Below, one piece after another: positions 24,101-35,930 of a stretch of DNA of 64,000 nucleotides. The notes under the pieces are model-generated. The model worked only from the letters and a program-made list of their open reading frames with translations, did not search any database and was not told the DNA's origin. Position numbers and translations under genes: made by a program. Positions within the stretch are counted from its first letter, which is position 1; each line of letters begins with the position of its first letter. Source of the stretch: Trichostrongylus colubriformis (Eukaryota; Nematoda; Chromadorea; Rhabditida; Trichostrongylidae); assembly GCA_963978905.1 (NCBI GenBank), contig OZ022259.1, positions 24,278,068 through 24,342,067 of the forward strand, read 5' to 3'.

Positions 24101-26522
24101 TACCTCGGTGAAACCACTTTCACAGCTCTCACAGCTCGACCCCGACTTTGGAAAAGCCACCTTACTTCTGTACTGAACGGAACACGACCTTCCCTTAAAA
24201 GGACCTCTCGACTAACGTTTGACTTTACCGTCCGTCTCTACTTCTCCATAGTATTGAGTAATACGGAACCAAATGGAAAACATACTTCAAATAACTTGTA
24301 CTCTGCATCATAGCCACTAGCGCCATCTCTTATCCGCTTATCACGTAAAGGAGGAGGAACCTTTAACAGCACGTTATAAGATGCAAATCCACTGCACATG
24401 GACGTACACTTACGTGGTTGATTAGATTGCCATAAATACGAAACGGCCGCCGTTCCTCTAGTTCGCCACCATCGTGTTCAGGTATCCTTGGTAAAGGAAG
24501 AGGAGGATCATGGTGAGGCAATCCCATCTTCTTCAGATATCGCTGCACTAATGCATTGCTTCCTTGGAACTTTCGGTCCCAGTAAAACGCTGGAATTGCT
24601 TATTGGAGAAAAATGTAACAACAGTGAGATTCAAGGGAATGGATACTTCAATACAAAAGAATTTCAACTGCAAAGAATGAACCATATTTTATAGTAGTGA
24701 CTTTTCATAACTGTATACATCGATGAGTCAGCAATGAAAGTACGTTCAAAGTTCAACTAACTTTCTGACTAAGCGATTGCCCTAGCGTTGATCAAAGAAG
24801 CCTCAGACCGAAATTGTGCTAATATGCAACACTGTTCTACCTTGTGCGCCAACTAATGTTCGGTTGTCTGAATAATCCGGTGTGACATTGATCACTGATT
24901 ATCACAGCTTAAAGGCACACCACGCGATAATCACATTAGTGGCTATTTTCCTGGGGTAAGTAGGTCCTTAGGTAGGTGCTCAGGGTGCACCCTTGTTGCG
25001 GCTTGATAGTGCATCCTCGCGGCGATAAGCGCGCTCTACCCGAGCCGAGTTGAGCCCTCAAAGCCGGATCACACCTGGCCTGAGACGAACAAATTTCCAA
25101 CGTGGCTCTCACGTGGAGATGGAAACTTGCGATAAGACAAGATAAGGCAATGATTTCAATAGTGAGGGCAGCTTCAACAGGGAAGAACAGGTGATATCGA
25201 AGCATTTTGCGCGATATCATCGAGCAAAAGCTCTTCTACAGTCTCCAATACTCGTACGGGGACTGAATCTAGGGAGTTCTATTTTTGGTGGTTGTAAACA
25301 GATTTTGGTTCTTTTTTCTGACAGGTGGGTAGAGCAGGGTCTTTACGTCCTGTGATAGGCGCGATAGCTCTCACAATTTATCGCGTGGTGTGCCTTTAAG
25401 CAGGGAAAGCGGAGTAGGTAGACCTGGGGGATGGGTCACGTCACTAATTCACGCGTAGATCAAGGACCAAATCCTAGATCACCTCCCAACCAAAAGACTA
25501 AGCTGCATTCTCATGGGTAGATGACTGGTGCCAAGTGAAGCGCATCAACAAAAGAATTATGAACGCCATTTCCAATATTAGAAGGTTATTTAAGGAGTAT
25601 GGCTAATAATGAAGACGTCACATTACCCAGTTAAAATACATCCAAATAAATGATACAAAAAATGAAATGCACAGAAATCAAATGATGAACGCAACCCACC
25701 ATGTTCCGCAGCCAATGGATGTATTCTGCTCAGTGGCGCTGTTTTCTTTCTTATAATCTTTCGACGTTCTTCAGATACATTGCACATATCCATGTACTCC
25801 TCGTCACTGGCTTAATAGACAGCAATTCGAAGAAAAAACACGATCAAAGAATGACTAAAGATCCAATAATAGGAAAAATAACTCACTAATACTCGAAAAC
25901 TCACAAGCGGTATGAGGTTTTCTGGTAAACAAATCATGAACGGTGTTCAAGTCAAAGTCTATCTGAATACAGGAAAATTAGGTATTAGATAAATTGCTCC
26001 CATCTTCTTTTCCTTTCCACTTTTCTCTGTTTCTCATCTTTCTCCTTTTCTTTCGAAACTATGTATAATCAGTGGGACAGCCTCAGCCCATTTTAAAGTT
26101 ACTAGAGTAGAGGAGATCACTTAATAAATTTTCGACATTTTTTTTTGAATTCGATTAAAGAAACCATACAAGATCAAGAAAGACTCACCTTCGAAATAAT
26201 ATCCTGAAAATTCGAATCATGACAAACAGGCTGATTTTGATCTAGTTGCATATTGCACCGCGGACATCGCAGGTTACCAGCCGCTATACGAGGACTCATG
26301 CAACTCTCACAAAACCTATGCATACATACCTGAAAAAATTCATGGAAAATCATAACAGAGGAGCTTTCAATAGCTTTCAATGCATTCAATGCGTACGTGA
26401 AGCTCAAAAAATCGAATTGTATTCGACAATGATGTGATACAAACCGTGGTTGCAACGGGAACGTTACAGATCCGCTGGCATAGGATACATGCGAAGTCTC
26501 GCACTAAGCACCGCTTATCCAT
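21145..26522 (-). CDS. Polycomb RING1-type E3 ubiquitin ligase (RING + RAWUL)
   Basis: Exons in transcript order: 26522-26445, 26329-26189, one at about 25966-25890, 25806-25700, 24589-24414, 23701-23471, 23422-23330, 21831-21619, 21552-21478, 21406-21370, 21281-21145. The first two exons form a C3HC4 RING at residues 12-51 (C12, C15, C28, H30, C33, C36, C48, C51), followed by HDSNFQDIISK, close to the RING1 family rather than PCGF. Exon 21831-21619 gives EVILRP and VAHLQKFVQMRI, the RAWUL fold that RING1 uses to bind CBX proteins. RING1 proteins monoubiquitinate histone H2A within PRC1; C. elegans spat-3 is the likely counterpart. All junctions fit in phase except around the third exon, which is one base out. 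The start ATG lies 5 nt after an acceptor-like TTTCCTAG, possibly a trans-splice site. A last short exon at 20665-20636 is possible. Confidence 0.8.
24913..25395. mobile_element. TTAA-flanked MITE (piggyBac-type)
   Basis: Perfect inverted ends AGGCACACCACGCGATAA face each other and both sides carry TTAA (24909-24912, 25396-25399), the piggyBac target duplication. At 483 bp there is no transposase. It lies in the intron between exons 25700 and 24589 of the RING1-type gene, and no splice site is disturbed. Confidence 0.8.
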
Positions 26523-27667
26523 CGTTGCTAGGAAATCATCTGAGGCTTTTCTTTTCCCTGGTCTTTGAGGATCATGAAAGGGCGACGGGCCCTAAACAAT
26601 CTTCAGCTAGAACGATAACAAAGAAAGAAAACAAGGCACTATTCAACTATTACTACCCCAGACACCGCGACTAGGTCGAAAAATTTTTTTGCTGAAGCTT
26701 CGGCCAGGGGAGGCGGGGGGGGGGTTACGTGGAGAGCTGATCACGAATATGGCATCCGTTCAAGGCACTAACATAGTTTAGTTCCATTACCGTGCTATTA
26801 TAGTAGGGGTACCACACAGTTCCCGGAAGTTCTGAGCCAAAAAGGTAGAGAATCTTTCTACCCCTTTGAGGCTTGGGCGAAAATCTACACTTGAGTATGC
26901 AATACTGACTGTAAGTTAGTATCAGATGAAAGACGGCAGCGAAAAGATGACGCCCTCCAGTTATATAAGCACTGTGGCAAAAATGAACATGATAGCGTAA
27001 CCTTGAATGACGCTGAAAAAGGCGCCGGCTCTGATCCGATGTCACAGCCGTGATCAGCTTTCTAAATAGCTCCTAGACGACCGTTTCAAACAAAATTGAC
27101 GAAAAACAGTTGTTGCACCAGCATCGAAAACGGATGTCACGCTCGTTATCAGCACCCCGAATAACCCTTATAAGAGAACTTCAGCGAAATTTTTTTTTCG
27201 ATCAACTCGCGGTATCTGGGATAGTGACAGTTGAACAGAGCCGGAAACCAAGTATTACCATTTCTGCACATATCATACTAAATCAAAACCCAACACTTGT
27301 TCCTTAGCCTGAAATCCGAATATTATAATGGAGTAAAACAAGAAATAACACTAGTTGAGACGAACAAAGAAATAAGTTGTCCTAAGCCAACACAAAAGGA
27401 AGTTTGGACAAAATCAGAAGCGCCTTCGTGAGTAGAAGCTGTAGCTGGGAAAAGATCACAGCTCAGAAATTTTACACAACTCTTTGAATTTCAACTTACT
27501 AGTTTCTACTCGTGCGCTAAAAATGCTCTCCGTGGCTGCAGATAGCACATTGCATTTGACGTGATCCTTTCTGTTGCGCGAAGTGCTTGCCTGGAAAATA
27601 TTTGTAGTTATTTGTATAGGAATTTGCAAGAAATAGTGAACTCCCTGGGGCCATATTCAAAAAGTTA

Positions 27668-27678
27668 CATTTCAGACC
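27668..27678 (+). promoter_or_regulatory. Probable spliced-leader trans-splice acceptor
   Basis: CATTTCAG ends 3 nt before the ATG of the methyltransferase gene, with no upstream coding exon on this strand. In nematodes such a site normally receives a spliced leader. Inference; no RNA evidence. Confidence 0.5.
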
Positions 27679-30600
27679 ATGGGTAAGACATCGAAAGATC
27701 AGCGCGATATTTATTATCGAATGGCTAAAGAGCAAGGATGGCGAGCGAGGAGCGCTTTTAAACTGTTGCAGATTGATGACGAGTTCAAAATCCTTGACGG
27801 TAAGTATTACTGCAAATGTCTACAATCATATTCTCCACAAATCACTTTCCTGACTTAACCGTTTTTCTGAGTAGGTGTAGGTCCAGTTGAACTTTTTTGA
27901 ATAAATTTTTAGTCTTTTTATATTTAGATTTTTAAATAGTTCATCGATTGAGCATGTGAAATCATTGTACCGTTCGTTTTTATTCTCTTTGTATTCTCCG
28001 CATGTCGGTAGCTCAAAGCACCTTTTGTGCACTGCAATGTACAACGCTCGGTAAAGGGAACTGTAATAAAAAAACAAAGAGAATCTACAACATCTCAAGT
28101 CTATTTATTTTGTTGTTACAATTTGAAAGCGTGCTTTTGCAGGCGTCACCAAAGCAGTCGATTTGTGTGCTGCTCCGGGTAGTTGGAGTCAGGTGCGTGG
28201 AGCTGTCTCTTTTCTGTTGTGTTCCTTTTTTTCCTTTTATTGGTTTCAGTAAGCGATTAGCACTGGGTTCAATTTGTGCTTATTTACTCAAGTTCTTTCC
28301 CTTCCAGGACTTGAGAGATGCATTCGGTGACTTACAACGATTTTTGTGTATCGTCTTTCTACACCTCTAGGGGCTTATTATGCATGTGCTGGGATACGAT
28401 TTCAGATGTATTGGTATAAAATGTCCACGCTCCTCTCCGACATTCACTAAGCGTCCTTTAACGTTGCTAGAAGGTCGTTCACTATAAACTAGTACTGAAC
28501 TTTTCCTAAAAAGGCGAAGCCATGAGCAGATCTCCTGGTAATACTAAAAGCAGACAAGTTACCCTCTACGCAACCGCACGCTTAACTTCCAAGTGCAGCG
28601 GCTCCATGATGAAGCGAAACAACAAGTATACCGAATTTTTACCGTAATAGGATTTCTTGAACAATGACCTCGAATTTTTTAGGTACTTTCGAAACGTCTT
28701 TTTGAAAACAAGGATAACAATGAAGAAGTAAAAATCGTTGCCGTTGATCTTCAACCGATGTCACCGATCAATGGTGTCATTCAAATACAGGGTGACATAA
28801 CCGATGTGGGTACAATTTATTTTGAGTTGCATGGTATGAGAAAATCAGGGATACCATTTGAATTTTTCAGAACTACACAGCTAAAAGAATTATCGAAGTT
28901 TTTGGAGCGTTAGCTGATATTGTGGTCTGTGATGGTGCTCCTGACGGTACGTTACCACTAATGCGAATGTCCTGAGGAATTGTGATTGAAGTTGCTCTTT
29001 CCAGTAACTGGTCTGCATTCATTGGACGAGTATATGCAGGCACAACTTGTATTGGCAGCTTTGAATATTACCACACATGTACTCAAACTTGGAGGCTCGT
29101 TTGTTGCAAAGGTGTGTTTTATTAAATGCATCCCCATTATAAAGCTCTTTTCTGATTTCAAAGCGCGTGTCTGCTATACTGAATAATGGATTGATTCTAT
29201 GAAATGTGCCATTTTTCGCTTTTACATATTTCTGTGTTGCCTTATCCCTACTGTGGTACAGATGTACAGTAGGTCTTCAGAAAACTCTTAGGGTACCCAT
29301 CACATCATACTGCGTGAACGATTCAAAGAACAGACACAGAAGGCAGAAGCCCCTCGTTTTCAAGAGTGATCCTATCTTCGTGTCGAATAGTAGGCGTGAT
29401 TGACGCTCTAGAAAAGATTGGAGCCAAAGTATACAACATTCTGGGTTAACCATCATGTCGAGGATGTTGAACCTTTGGTGTTGAACCTCGAACGGTCGAT
29501 GCGATTACAACTAGAGAAACTGTTCTATGGCCTTCCGCATTCGAGAAAAGGAAATCAAGCGGAAAGGGTACTTTGTAGCTTTTAAATTACCGATCAGTTA
29601 TACCCAGTTTACGCTTCTGACCCTTTCAAGGATCTCCCCTTATCTGTCCATCAGATCGCTTATGAGTACAAAATTATACTAAAAATGTGTTGCTCACATT
29701 GATTTGTCAGGATTTTTTCAATATTTAAGCTGCTTTTTGACTTATTATGTTGCTAAAAACAAAAGAAAGCCGATAGAATTTTCAAAAGCAGAAGCGATTC
29801 CGAAGAAAAAATGACAATGAGGGAATATGAAAATGGAAAAAAAGACCGAAGAGCCATTTTGAATGGGAAGAAAATAGCAATACGAGTTTATTCATGGTCA
29901 GAACACGGAACATTCGATAACAGTAATGAAAGGTCTCGGTGCAACAAAATTTTGTAGACAAGCAGAGGCTGTTCACTTCGATAATCTCTTGAAACTAATA
30001 AAATTACAATGTTTCAAGTACCAGACAGTTTGCTGAGATAAGAAACTATATCTGAAGGCTCTGGAGGATCTGCAACTTCCCATGAATTTTCTAAAGGATG
30101 CTCAATTCGGGTTTTACAAATGGGACAGCTGAATTGTGGTCGAAATTCTAATTCTTGAGCGACACAAGCCATACAGAACGAATGCAAGCATGGAAGAAGT
30201 ATTTCTGTGTTATTATCCATACATATACAACATTGTCCATCACTGTCAGTAGTCTCATCCAAAACATATCTACTGGAGCACATAACATTTTGAGCATTAT
30301 TTTGAATAGCATCTTTGTGTACATTGTAAACATTAAGAAATTCTTCAAGCCTCAGAATTTTACTTGAGGTTACCTGAAGAGATTCCAAGCTGACTGTAAA
30401 ACATTTGATCCGTACTTTTTTCTTCCACATGATCTCGTCGGCACATGTTCGATCAAGCGCAAAACAGATATAATCGCCTTTTTCGTTTCGAACTCGGAAA
30501 CATTTCCTATTGAGTTCCTTGATCATTTCTAAGAACAGAGGCCAAGTGATGTCTCGGAGACCAGACTCCAACTGTTCAGGAGTTCTGTTGCGTCGAACTT

Positions 30601-33600
30601 CATTAGATGACAAATTGCCCATAATACAATCGATTATTCATACCATAATACTAAAAGAAAAAATGATATCATAGGAAGACGACATGGGAACCATATTAAC
30701 AAAATATATTAATGTATTGACCTCTCAAAAAACGGAGAAAATCGGAGCATGGGAATATAACCCAAGAATAAAGAAACTGCGAAACTTGTTTGAAGCAATT
30801 TCACGTTATTTTATCGAGTTCGCGAGTTCAGTAAATATTATGTTTTCGTATATTAAGATTGAATGTTGATGTCACCATATTAACAGATCATCTATGTCAT
30901 ATTGGTGCAAATTCTGGCATAGTTAAGATGTTAGACAGGCGTTCTGCTGTCATTTTTGCTTTCCGTACCAATGTTGGAAAAGATGATTCATGTTTTTAAA
31001 AATTCTGAGAGAATTGCGTTTATAAAAAAAGCGGGGGCTGAATGATCCGGGATCACTTTATCTATAGTTACGTAGATTGTAAGAGTTATACGTTTGATTC
31101 TCAGTTAAATGGAAGTCAAAGTAGTCCATTTATTGGGTTTTTTTCAAAAGAATAATTGGAAAGCATATCGCATATTTGGAGTTTCGCTAAAATTAGAAGC
31201 CACAAAGCTGTTTAAAAATTGCAACAGTGATTAACTTCATAGTCATGGCGAAATAATTTCCTCGCAAAAAAAAAAATTGTATTTCATCCTATGTGCTATC
31301 CCGCGCTGGGGGGACATTTCATAGAATGTCGAACACCAGTACCCTGACTAGTCAAACTTCTTTCACGATCAAGATTAGCGTGTCAATATGTTTAAAGATT
31401 CATCATGTGCAAAAACATGTTCTGAAAAAGCGCCTTCTATGAGATGCCCCCCCCCCCCCCCATTAGCAATAGCGCCTGTTTTTAATTTAAACTGAAGTCG
31501 AATCAACTAAAATCATAATGAAAGCAAAATAACATCACTTACATGTCTGTTAAGTGAAATATGTCGACTGAAACCGATGAGTGTGCACGTTTCCTCAGCT
31601 GTTCATTTGTTGCTCTCGCACTCTGCGCCCTCCACTGAAGAGAAGTAGCGCGAACTGAGCCGCGCGATATACGACGATACGTGTGGGCGAGTGGCGCAAA
31701 GGCAAGGATCCCTGTTAAACCGTTTGGCTAATGTCAGAGTTCTTTTCTCGAATGAGGTGATCTGATGTTGGGAGTCAGTGGTTTGATTTCTATCCAGGCC
31801 ACGTAAAGCAATAGTACCGCTTGGCCACATACCGCCTCCTTTCTATCGGATGCACTTCCTCTAACATTTGATTTCTTGACGGTCAGGGAAATGGGTGTTT
31901 TTTTTTTTAACTTTTCTTTTCTAGGCAGTTTTTTTGTATTGCTAGGCATTCGACTTCCAAGCAAAATCATAGAAATGTTTGAAGCCAACATGGTCCACTC
32001 TCCCAACAGGTAGTGTAGCGAGTGTATCTCGGAACGGCGATTTTGTAGCAAGACCCAAATTCAAATTACTCTACGGGTCTGACTGGAATGATGTATGGGG
32101 AAAGAGCAAGCTGTGGGAATCTCCCATTGATGCTAATTCGTGCTCATTATATATTCATTTATCTGCGTGGGTTCGAAAAACAACAAGACAATTGAGCAAT
32201 CAAGGGAGAGCGGGGGTCGTCTAGTTATTATAGTCAAGCAAAGGAATCAAGGAACAGGAACTGACGTTAAGATCTTGAAGATATGTAAGTGAACGGATAC
32301 TTATGTAATGGCAATAAGAGAGCTGGTTTACCTGTGGAAAGCGAAAGTCCCTGTCACGAGACAAGTTACATGCGTGGCGTAATCCGAATGGATCCAAAGC
32401 TTTTTCTGAACTTTTTATTTTTTTTTTTTTTGGAATTCAATGAATCATTCTTTTCTGTTTGGACACGAACAAATCTTCATAGAAGGTAGTCTACGCTCAA
32501 ATTATCGATGGATAGAAAGCGTGGGCGATATTCAATTTTGCGTCTCTCATACACTTGTGTCTACCTTTTACTTTAATCATGAAAGGAAACAGCTCATCTG
32601 GGAGGGAAAGCCCTTTCTTTCTATAAAACCTTTTTTCTAGATATTCCGAGCACGAAATGCCACTTTACTTTATGCTCAACTGAAGATCTTCTTCAAGGAG
32701 GTATACTGTGCCAAGCCGAAAAGCAGCAGACAGAGTAGTTGTGGTACGTTAGTAAGTGTTCTGTGTAGTTGTTACTTGTATAAGTATTGATTGAAATGCG
32801 TTGAAATGTTCATTGCTTTCTATTTCAGAAGCATTTGTGGTGTGCCGTGGTTATTGTCCGCCTGAAGGATATGTTCCCACTTTGGAAAACCCGATGTTTG
32901 CTCCGAATTATGGTGAGGCAATGATTTTGGAACGTTCTTGGTCGCCTATTTTGTGAAATCATCGAGAAATTTTGCCTTTTCCAAAGGTCGTCTTATCTGG
33001 GCTTGGTTTTTAAGTCTTCAAAAAAGCGAGCTCGGACGGTTTATCGCTTAGTTCACTCATCAAAGGTCACGGTCAATGTAAAGGATAGCAGAACATGTTA
33101 TGAGGCGGTATCCTAGGTGAGGGAAGGGGATGAGCTTTGGAATAAGATAATTTTATCGAGCGAAAATTTTTTATTTGAAAAGTGTTCTCATCCTGGGCTA
33201 TTTCAGTTCCCCAGGCCAAGGTTAGCCTGAGACCCTTTCTGTAAAATGACCAGTAAAATGTTGTAAAACTGGCACTGAAACTCATCACTGATCCGATATT
33301 TGACTCGTTTATGCTGTACGTTGCCGATTTTCTGCTAGGGGATTTCATTGCCCTATCACTTCCCTGTGCCACTATTTCTGAACCGTATTTATAATATAAC
33401 CTGCAGGATTCGAAAATATTGTGATATTATCAGATGAAGCAGTGAATCAACTGTGCGGTGTTAATCGTGTTGTCGTCCCATTTGTCGCCTGTGGTGATTT
33501 GAGCGGGTTTGACAGCGATGGAAGCTACCCACTGAATCTACCGACTATTCCATCCGGACCGCTGGGTTCTGAGTTGGTTTCTTTTTAGTTCTGTTGATTT

Positions 33601-34506
33601 CTTTTTTTTTACTAGTTTCTAGCCATATCCAGTAGATGTCCATTAGCCGTAATCGTTCGAGTCATTCGCAGGTTTACAGAAATAATTGGGGGGGGGGGGG
33701 GATGACCAAGTTTTTGACGTGGATTTTATGGGTCTGTGGAGTGGGATGAATTTCGATCACGAGTCATGAGAGTGATTAAGGTTTCTGGAAAATTTCTACC
33801 TGTTTTTCCTGTGGGCATGGAAAGAACACTCAATTTTGTTCAAAAGTTTGTGGCGCTAAACCGGTGATATGCTTTTAATGGCGGAAGGGTGGAACTGGAT
33901 TTCCAGTAGTAGATTGGTGCATGTTCCTCCGCTGAGCGGAGTGTACGCGAAATCTGCAGGTGCGATGCTATAACTTTATTAATAAAAATGCTGTATTGAT
34001 CGATGTGATGATTATTTCAAAAGTTGGAATGAATACAAAAATGCGCACTCTACAACGATAGATTCGTCAGGATTGCTATCAGAGTTATTCTGCAGCGCTC
34101 TTATAACCATAAGTGTGACTTTAGGTACGTTTTTCGTGATGTCGTTCAACCTCCTACCGAACCAGCTTACAAGGAATCTGTGATGATAAAGAAACTTGAC
34201 CGATTGGTGGTTCCGGAAAGTATCGTGGAAAAGGCATGTGTGGAATTTTGAAATTCTATGGATTTGAGCTTCCCCTTGGGCTGCGCCATGCATTTTGCTG
34301 GTACTATTGGTGTCCAAACACATGCGCTTGTTTTTTCAGATTTTTTTTAAAAACACTTGTTCGGTAAAACTACAGTATCCTCTGTTAAGGTGGCCAAATC
34401 GGTGCTGCCCTACGTACGACCCGTGAAGGAAGACGCCAGTGATATCGGCTATGGGGACGAGCAGGTGGAGGGGTTGGCTAACCTTTTATTAAGCGAGGAA
34501 TCTTAA
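27679..34506 (+). CDS. tRNA 2'-O-ribose methyltransferase, Trm7/FTSJ1 type
   Basis: Exons: 27679-27799, 28143-28192, 28683-28805, 28871-28946, 29005-29111, 32641-32743, 32829-32912, 33407-33572, 34125-34233, 34390-34506 (351 aa). All junctions are in phase. The family methylates ribose at positions 32 and 34 of the tRNA anticodon loop in the cytoplasm, with WDR6/THADA-type partners. The SAM-binding motif [11 protein letters not shown] is at residues 47-57, and the catalytic tetrad is complete: K28, D119 (CDGAPD), K159 (FVAK) and E194 (SSCEAF). The C-terminal [14 protein letters not shown] is typical of nematode members. The last intron would need a GC donor (AAG|GCATGT) and a weak acceptor; if it is not spliced, the protein stops at 34249-34251 with 318 aa. 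Intron 5 (3.5 kb) holds the RNF141-like gene on the other strand. Confidence 0.9.
29887..29892 (-). terminator. Polyadenylation signal of the RNF141-like gene
   Basis: AATAAA on the minus strand, about 120 nt after the stop codon at 30014. Confidence 0.55.
30014..30622 (-). CDS. RNF141-like RING finger protein, single exon, nested gene
   Basis: An intact 202-residue frame. The N-terminus MGNLSS fits an N-myristoylation signal (Gly2, Ser6). The middle region (about 20-110) matches the conserved RNF141 N-domain in pattern. A C3HC4 RING lies at residues 131-169 (C131, C134, C145, H147, C150, C153, C166, C169), and the tail [18 protein letters not shown] parallels the end of vertebrate RNF141. 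Probable role: an E3 ubiquitin ligase at membranes. It lies antisense in intron 5 of the Trm7-type gene. It has no intron, which suggests a retrocopy, but no poly(A) tract or target duplication is obvious. An acceptor-like TTTTCTTTTAG about 28 nt upstream of the ATG could be a trans-splice site, and AATAAA follows at 29892-29887. Confidence 0.88.
   Translation of the reverse strand: MGNLSSNEVRRNRTPEQLESGLRDITWPLFLEMIKELNRKCFRVRNEKGDYICFALDRTCADEIMWKKKVRIKCFTVSLESLQVTSSKILRLEEFLNVYNVHKDAIQNNAQNVMCSSRYVLDETTDSDGQCCICMDNNTEILLPCLHSFCMACVAQELEFRPQFSCPICKTRIEHPLENSWEVADPPEPSDIVSYLSKLSGT
31680..31830 (-). repeat. tRNA-like SINE head, degraded
   Basis: On the minus strand GTGGCCAAGCGGTACTATTG resembles a tRNA D-arm/A box, and GATAGAAATCAAACC could be a degraded B box. 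No cloverleaf can be drawn with confidence. Confidence 0.3.
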
Positions 34507-34851
34507 GAAATCCATGTAAGTGTGGAACTATGTGAAACTGCTTTATTGGTATAAGTGAGCCAAAAATTGTGTTGTAACTTCCCCCTGCTCTTTTTGCACG
34601 TACATCATCGATTGTTGAAGTTTCGAGAAAATATTTTGAGAAGTTTTTATGAAGAAGAGTATCAAAACAGCATTTATCGTGAGATTCCTCCTTAATTCAT
34701 CTGTATCCGTTGCCCACCGATTGTTTGTTTTCTTCTGATTGATTCATATGTATTTGTTGATCTTTTCGTTAGTAGGTCCTGGTGGCAAGGTTTGACGCTT
34801 ATTCCAGTTAATACATTGATTATGCATTGTTAGTTCAGAAAGCTATTCATG

Positions 34852-34857
34852 AATAAA
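34852..34857 (+). terminator. Candidate polyadenylation signal of the Trm7-type gene
   Basis: AATAAA about 350 nt after the TAA at 34504-34506; the first clear signal downstream of that stop. Confidence 0.4.
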
Positions 34858-35704
34858 TGGAACTGGTTCGTTGTGACTATGCGCCTTCCCAAAGGCGTGG
34901 CGACAGAGTGCGTTGCGGTTGTGTGTCTGCGGTAGCCAAGTGGTAAATGCAATTGGCAGACGGGTGCGTGTCTCTATGATTAAGGAATTGTTGGCAGGCG
35001 GGTGCGTGGGTCTATGATTAAGGAATCGTGACAGAAAAATGAGTTCCTCTGTTACTCATATATTTTTGTTATATTTGCTTGATAAGGGCCGCATGCAAAA
35101 TTTACTGCGAAAATGTGAGAATCCGACAAAGATACAGCTCCTCAAAGTGGTGTCCGAAGGGGCGCGAGCTTCGAATGAGCGCGCGCCTTCTTATCCACCG
35201 CATAGTGGGGACAGGAATTACATTAACGGGTCCAATCTCTGTCCTATCTTTGTCGGATTCGCTTCCTTATTAAGCAAGTAGAACATAAATATCTGGGTAA
35301 AATAGAAACTCATTTTTCCATGCACGGTTCTTTTGAGTGGCATTATATCCCTGCTGATTTCACGATAAAGGGTCATGCTGAAATCTACCCAACGCATGTG
35401 AGTCATGAAGTACCAGAAGTCAATGGGAATATCAGAACCGGTATTGGCCAACACCTGTTGATTCTTCGGTAAACTTCAGACTGGATTCTTGACAATTCTC
35501 TATGACACACTGTTAATACACCTCGGTACCGTATCCTCTACAGTAAACCTATTGCATAAGATCTCTTTTGTATGTGTGGTGTGTGTAATTTGTGCTTATA
35601 GGCATCGGTTCCTACCACTAAGTTTTGGAACGAAGAAAAAACGGAATGGAACTGCTGAAAACCCGAGAAATATGACCGTCTTTCCACCCTCGACTATGAA
35701 AATA

Positions 35705-35930
35705 GGCGGGATTTGTTAGCGAAAAGGGCGGGCGTTGTCAAAACAAGTGGCAGCTCTTGAGAAGGGCGGCCCTTATAAGGGCCAGGCACGCTTTTTTTTC
35801 ATGGGAAATTTCGCCACATATAATCTTTCTGGTCCCGTAGTTTTCATTTTGAGACTCCCTTTAGGAGTTCTCATTACTCAATTACCCCGCCACTGTCTTC
35901 AAGCTATATCGTATAGCATCAGTGGACCGC
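35705..35930 (+). repeat. Dispersed repeat (pair with 53560-53780)
   Basis: Shares an ordered set of blocks with 53560-53780 in the same orientation: GTTAGCG-AAA-GGCGGGC, GGAAATTTCGC-ACATATA, then GTAG-TTT-ATTT and GGAGTTCTCATTACTCA. No terminal repeat or coding frame was found. Confidence 0.5.
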
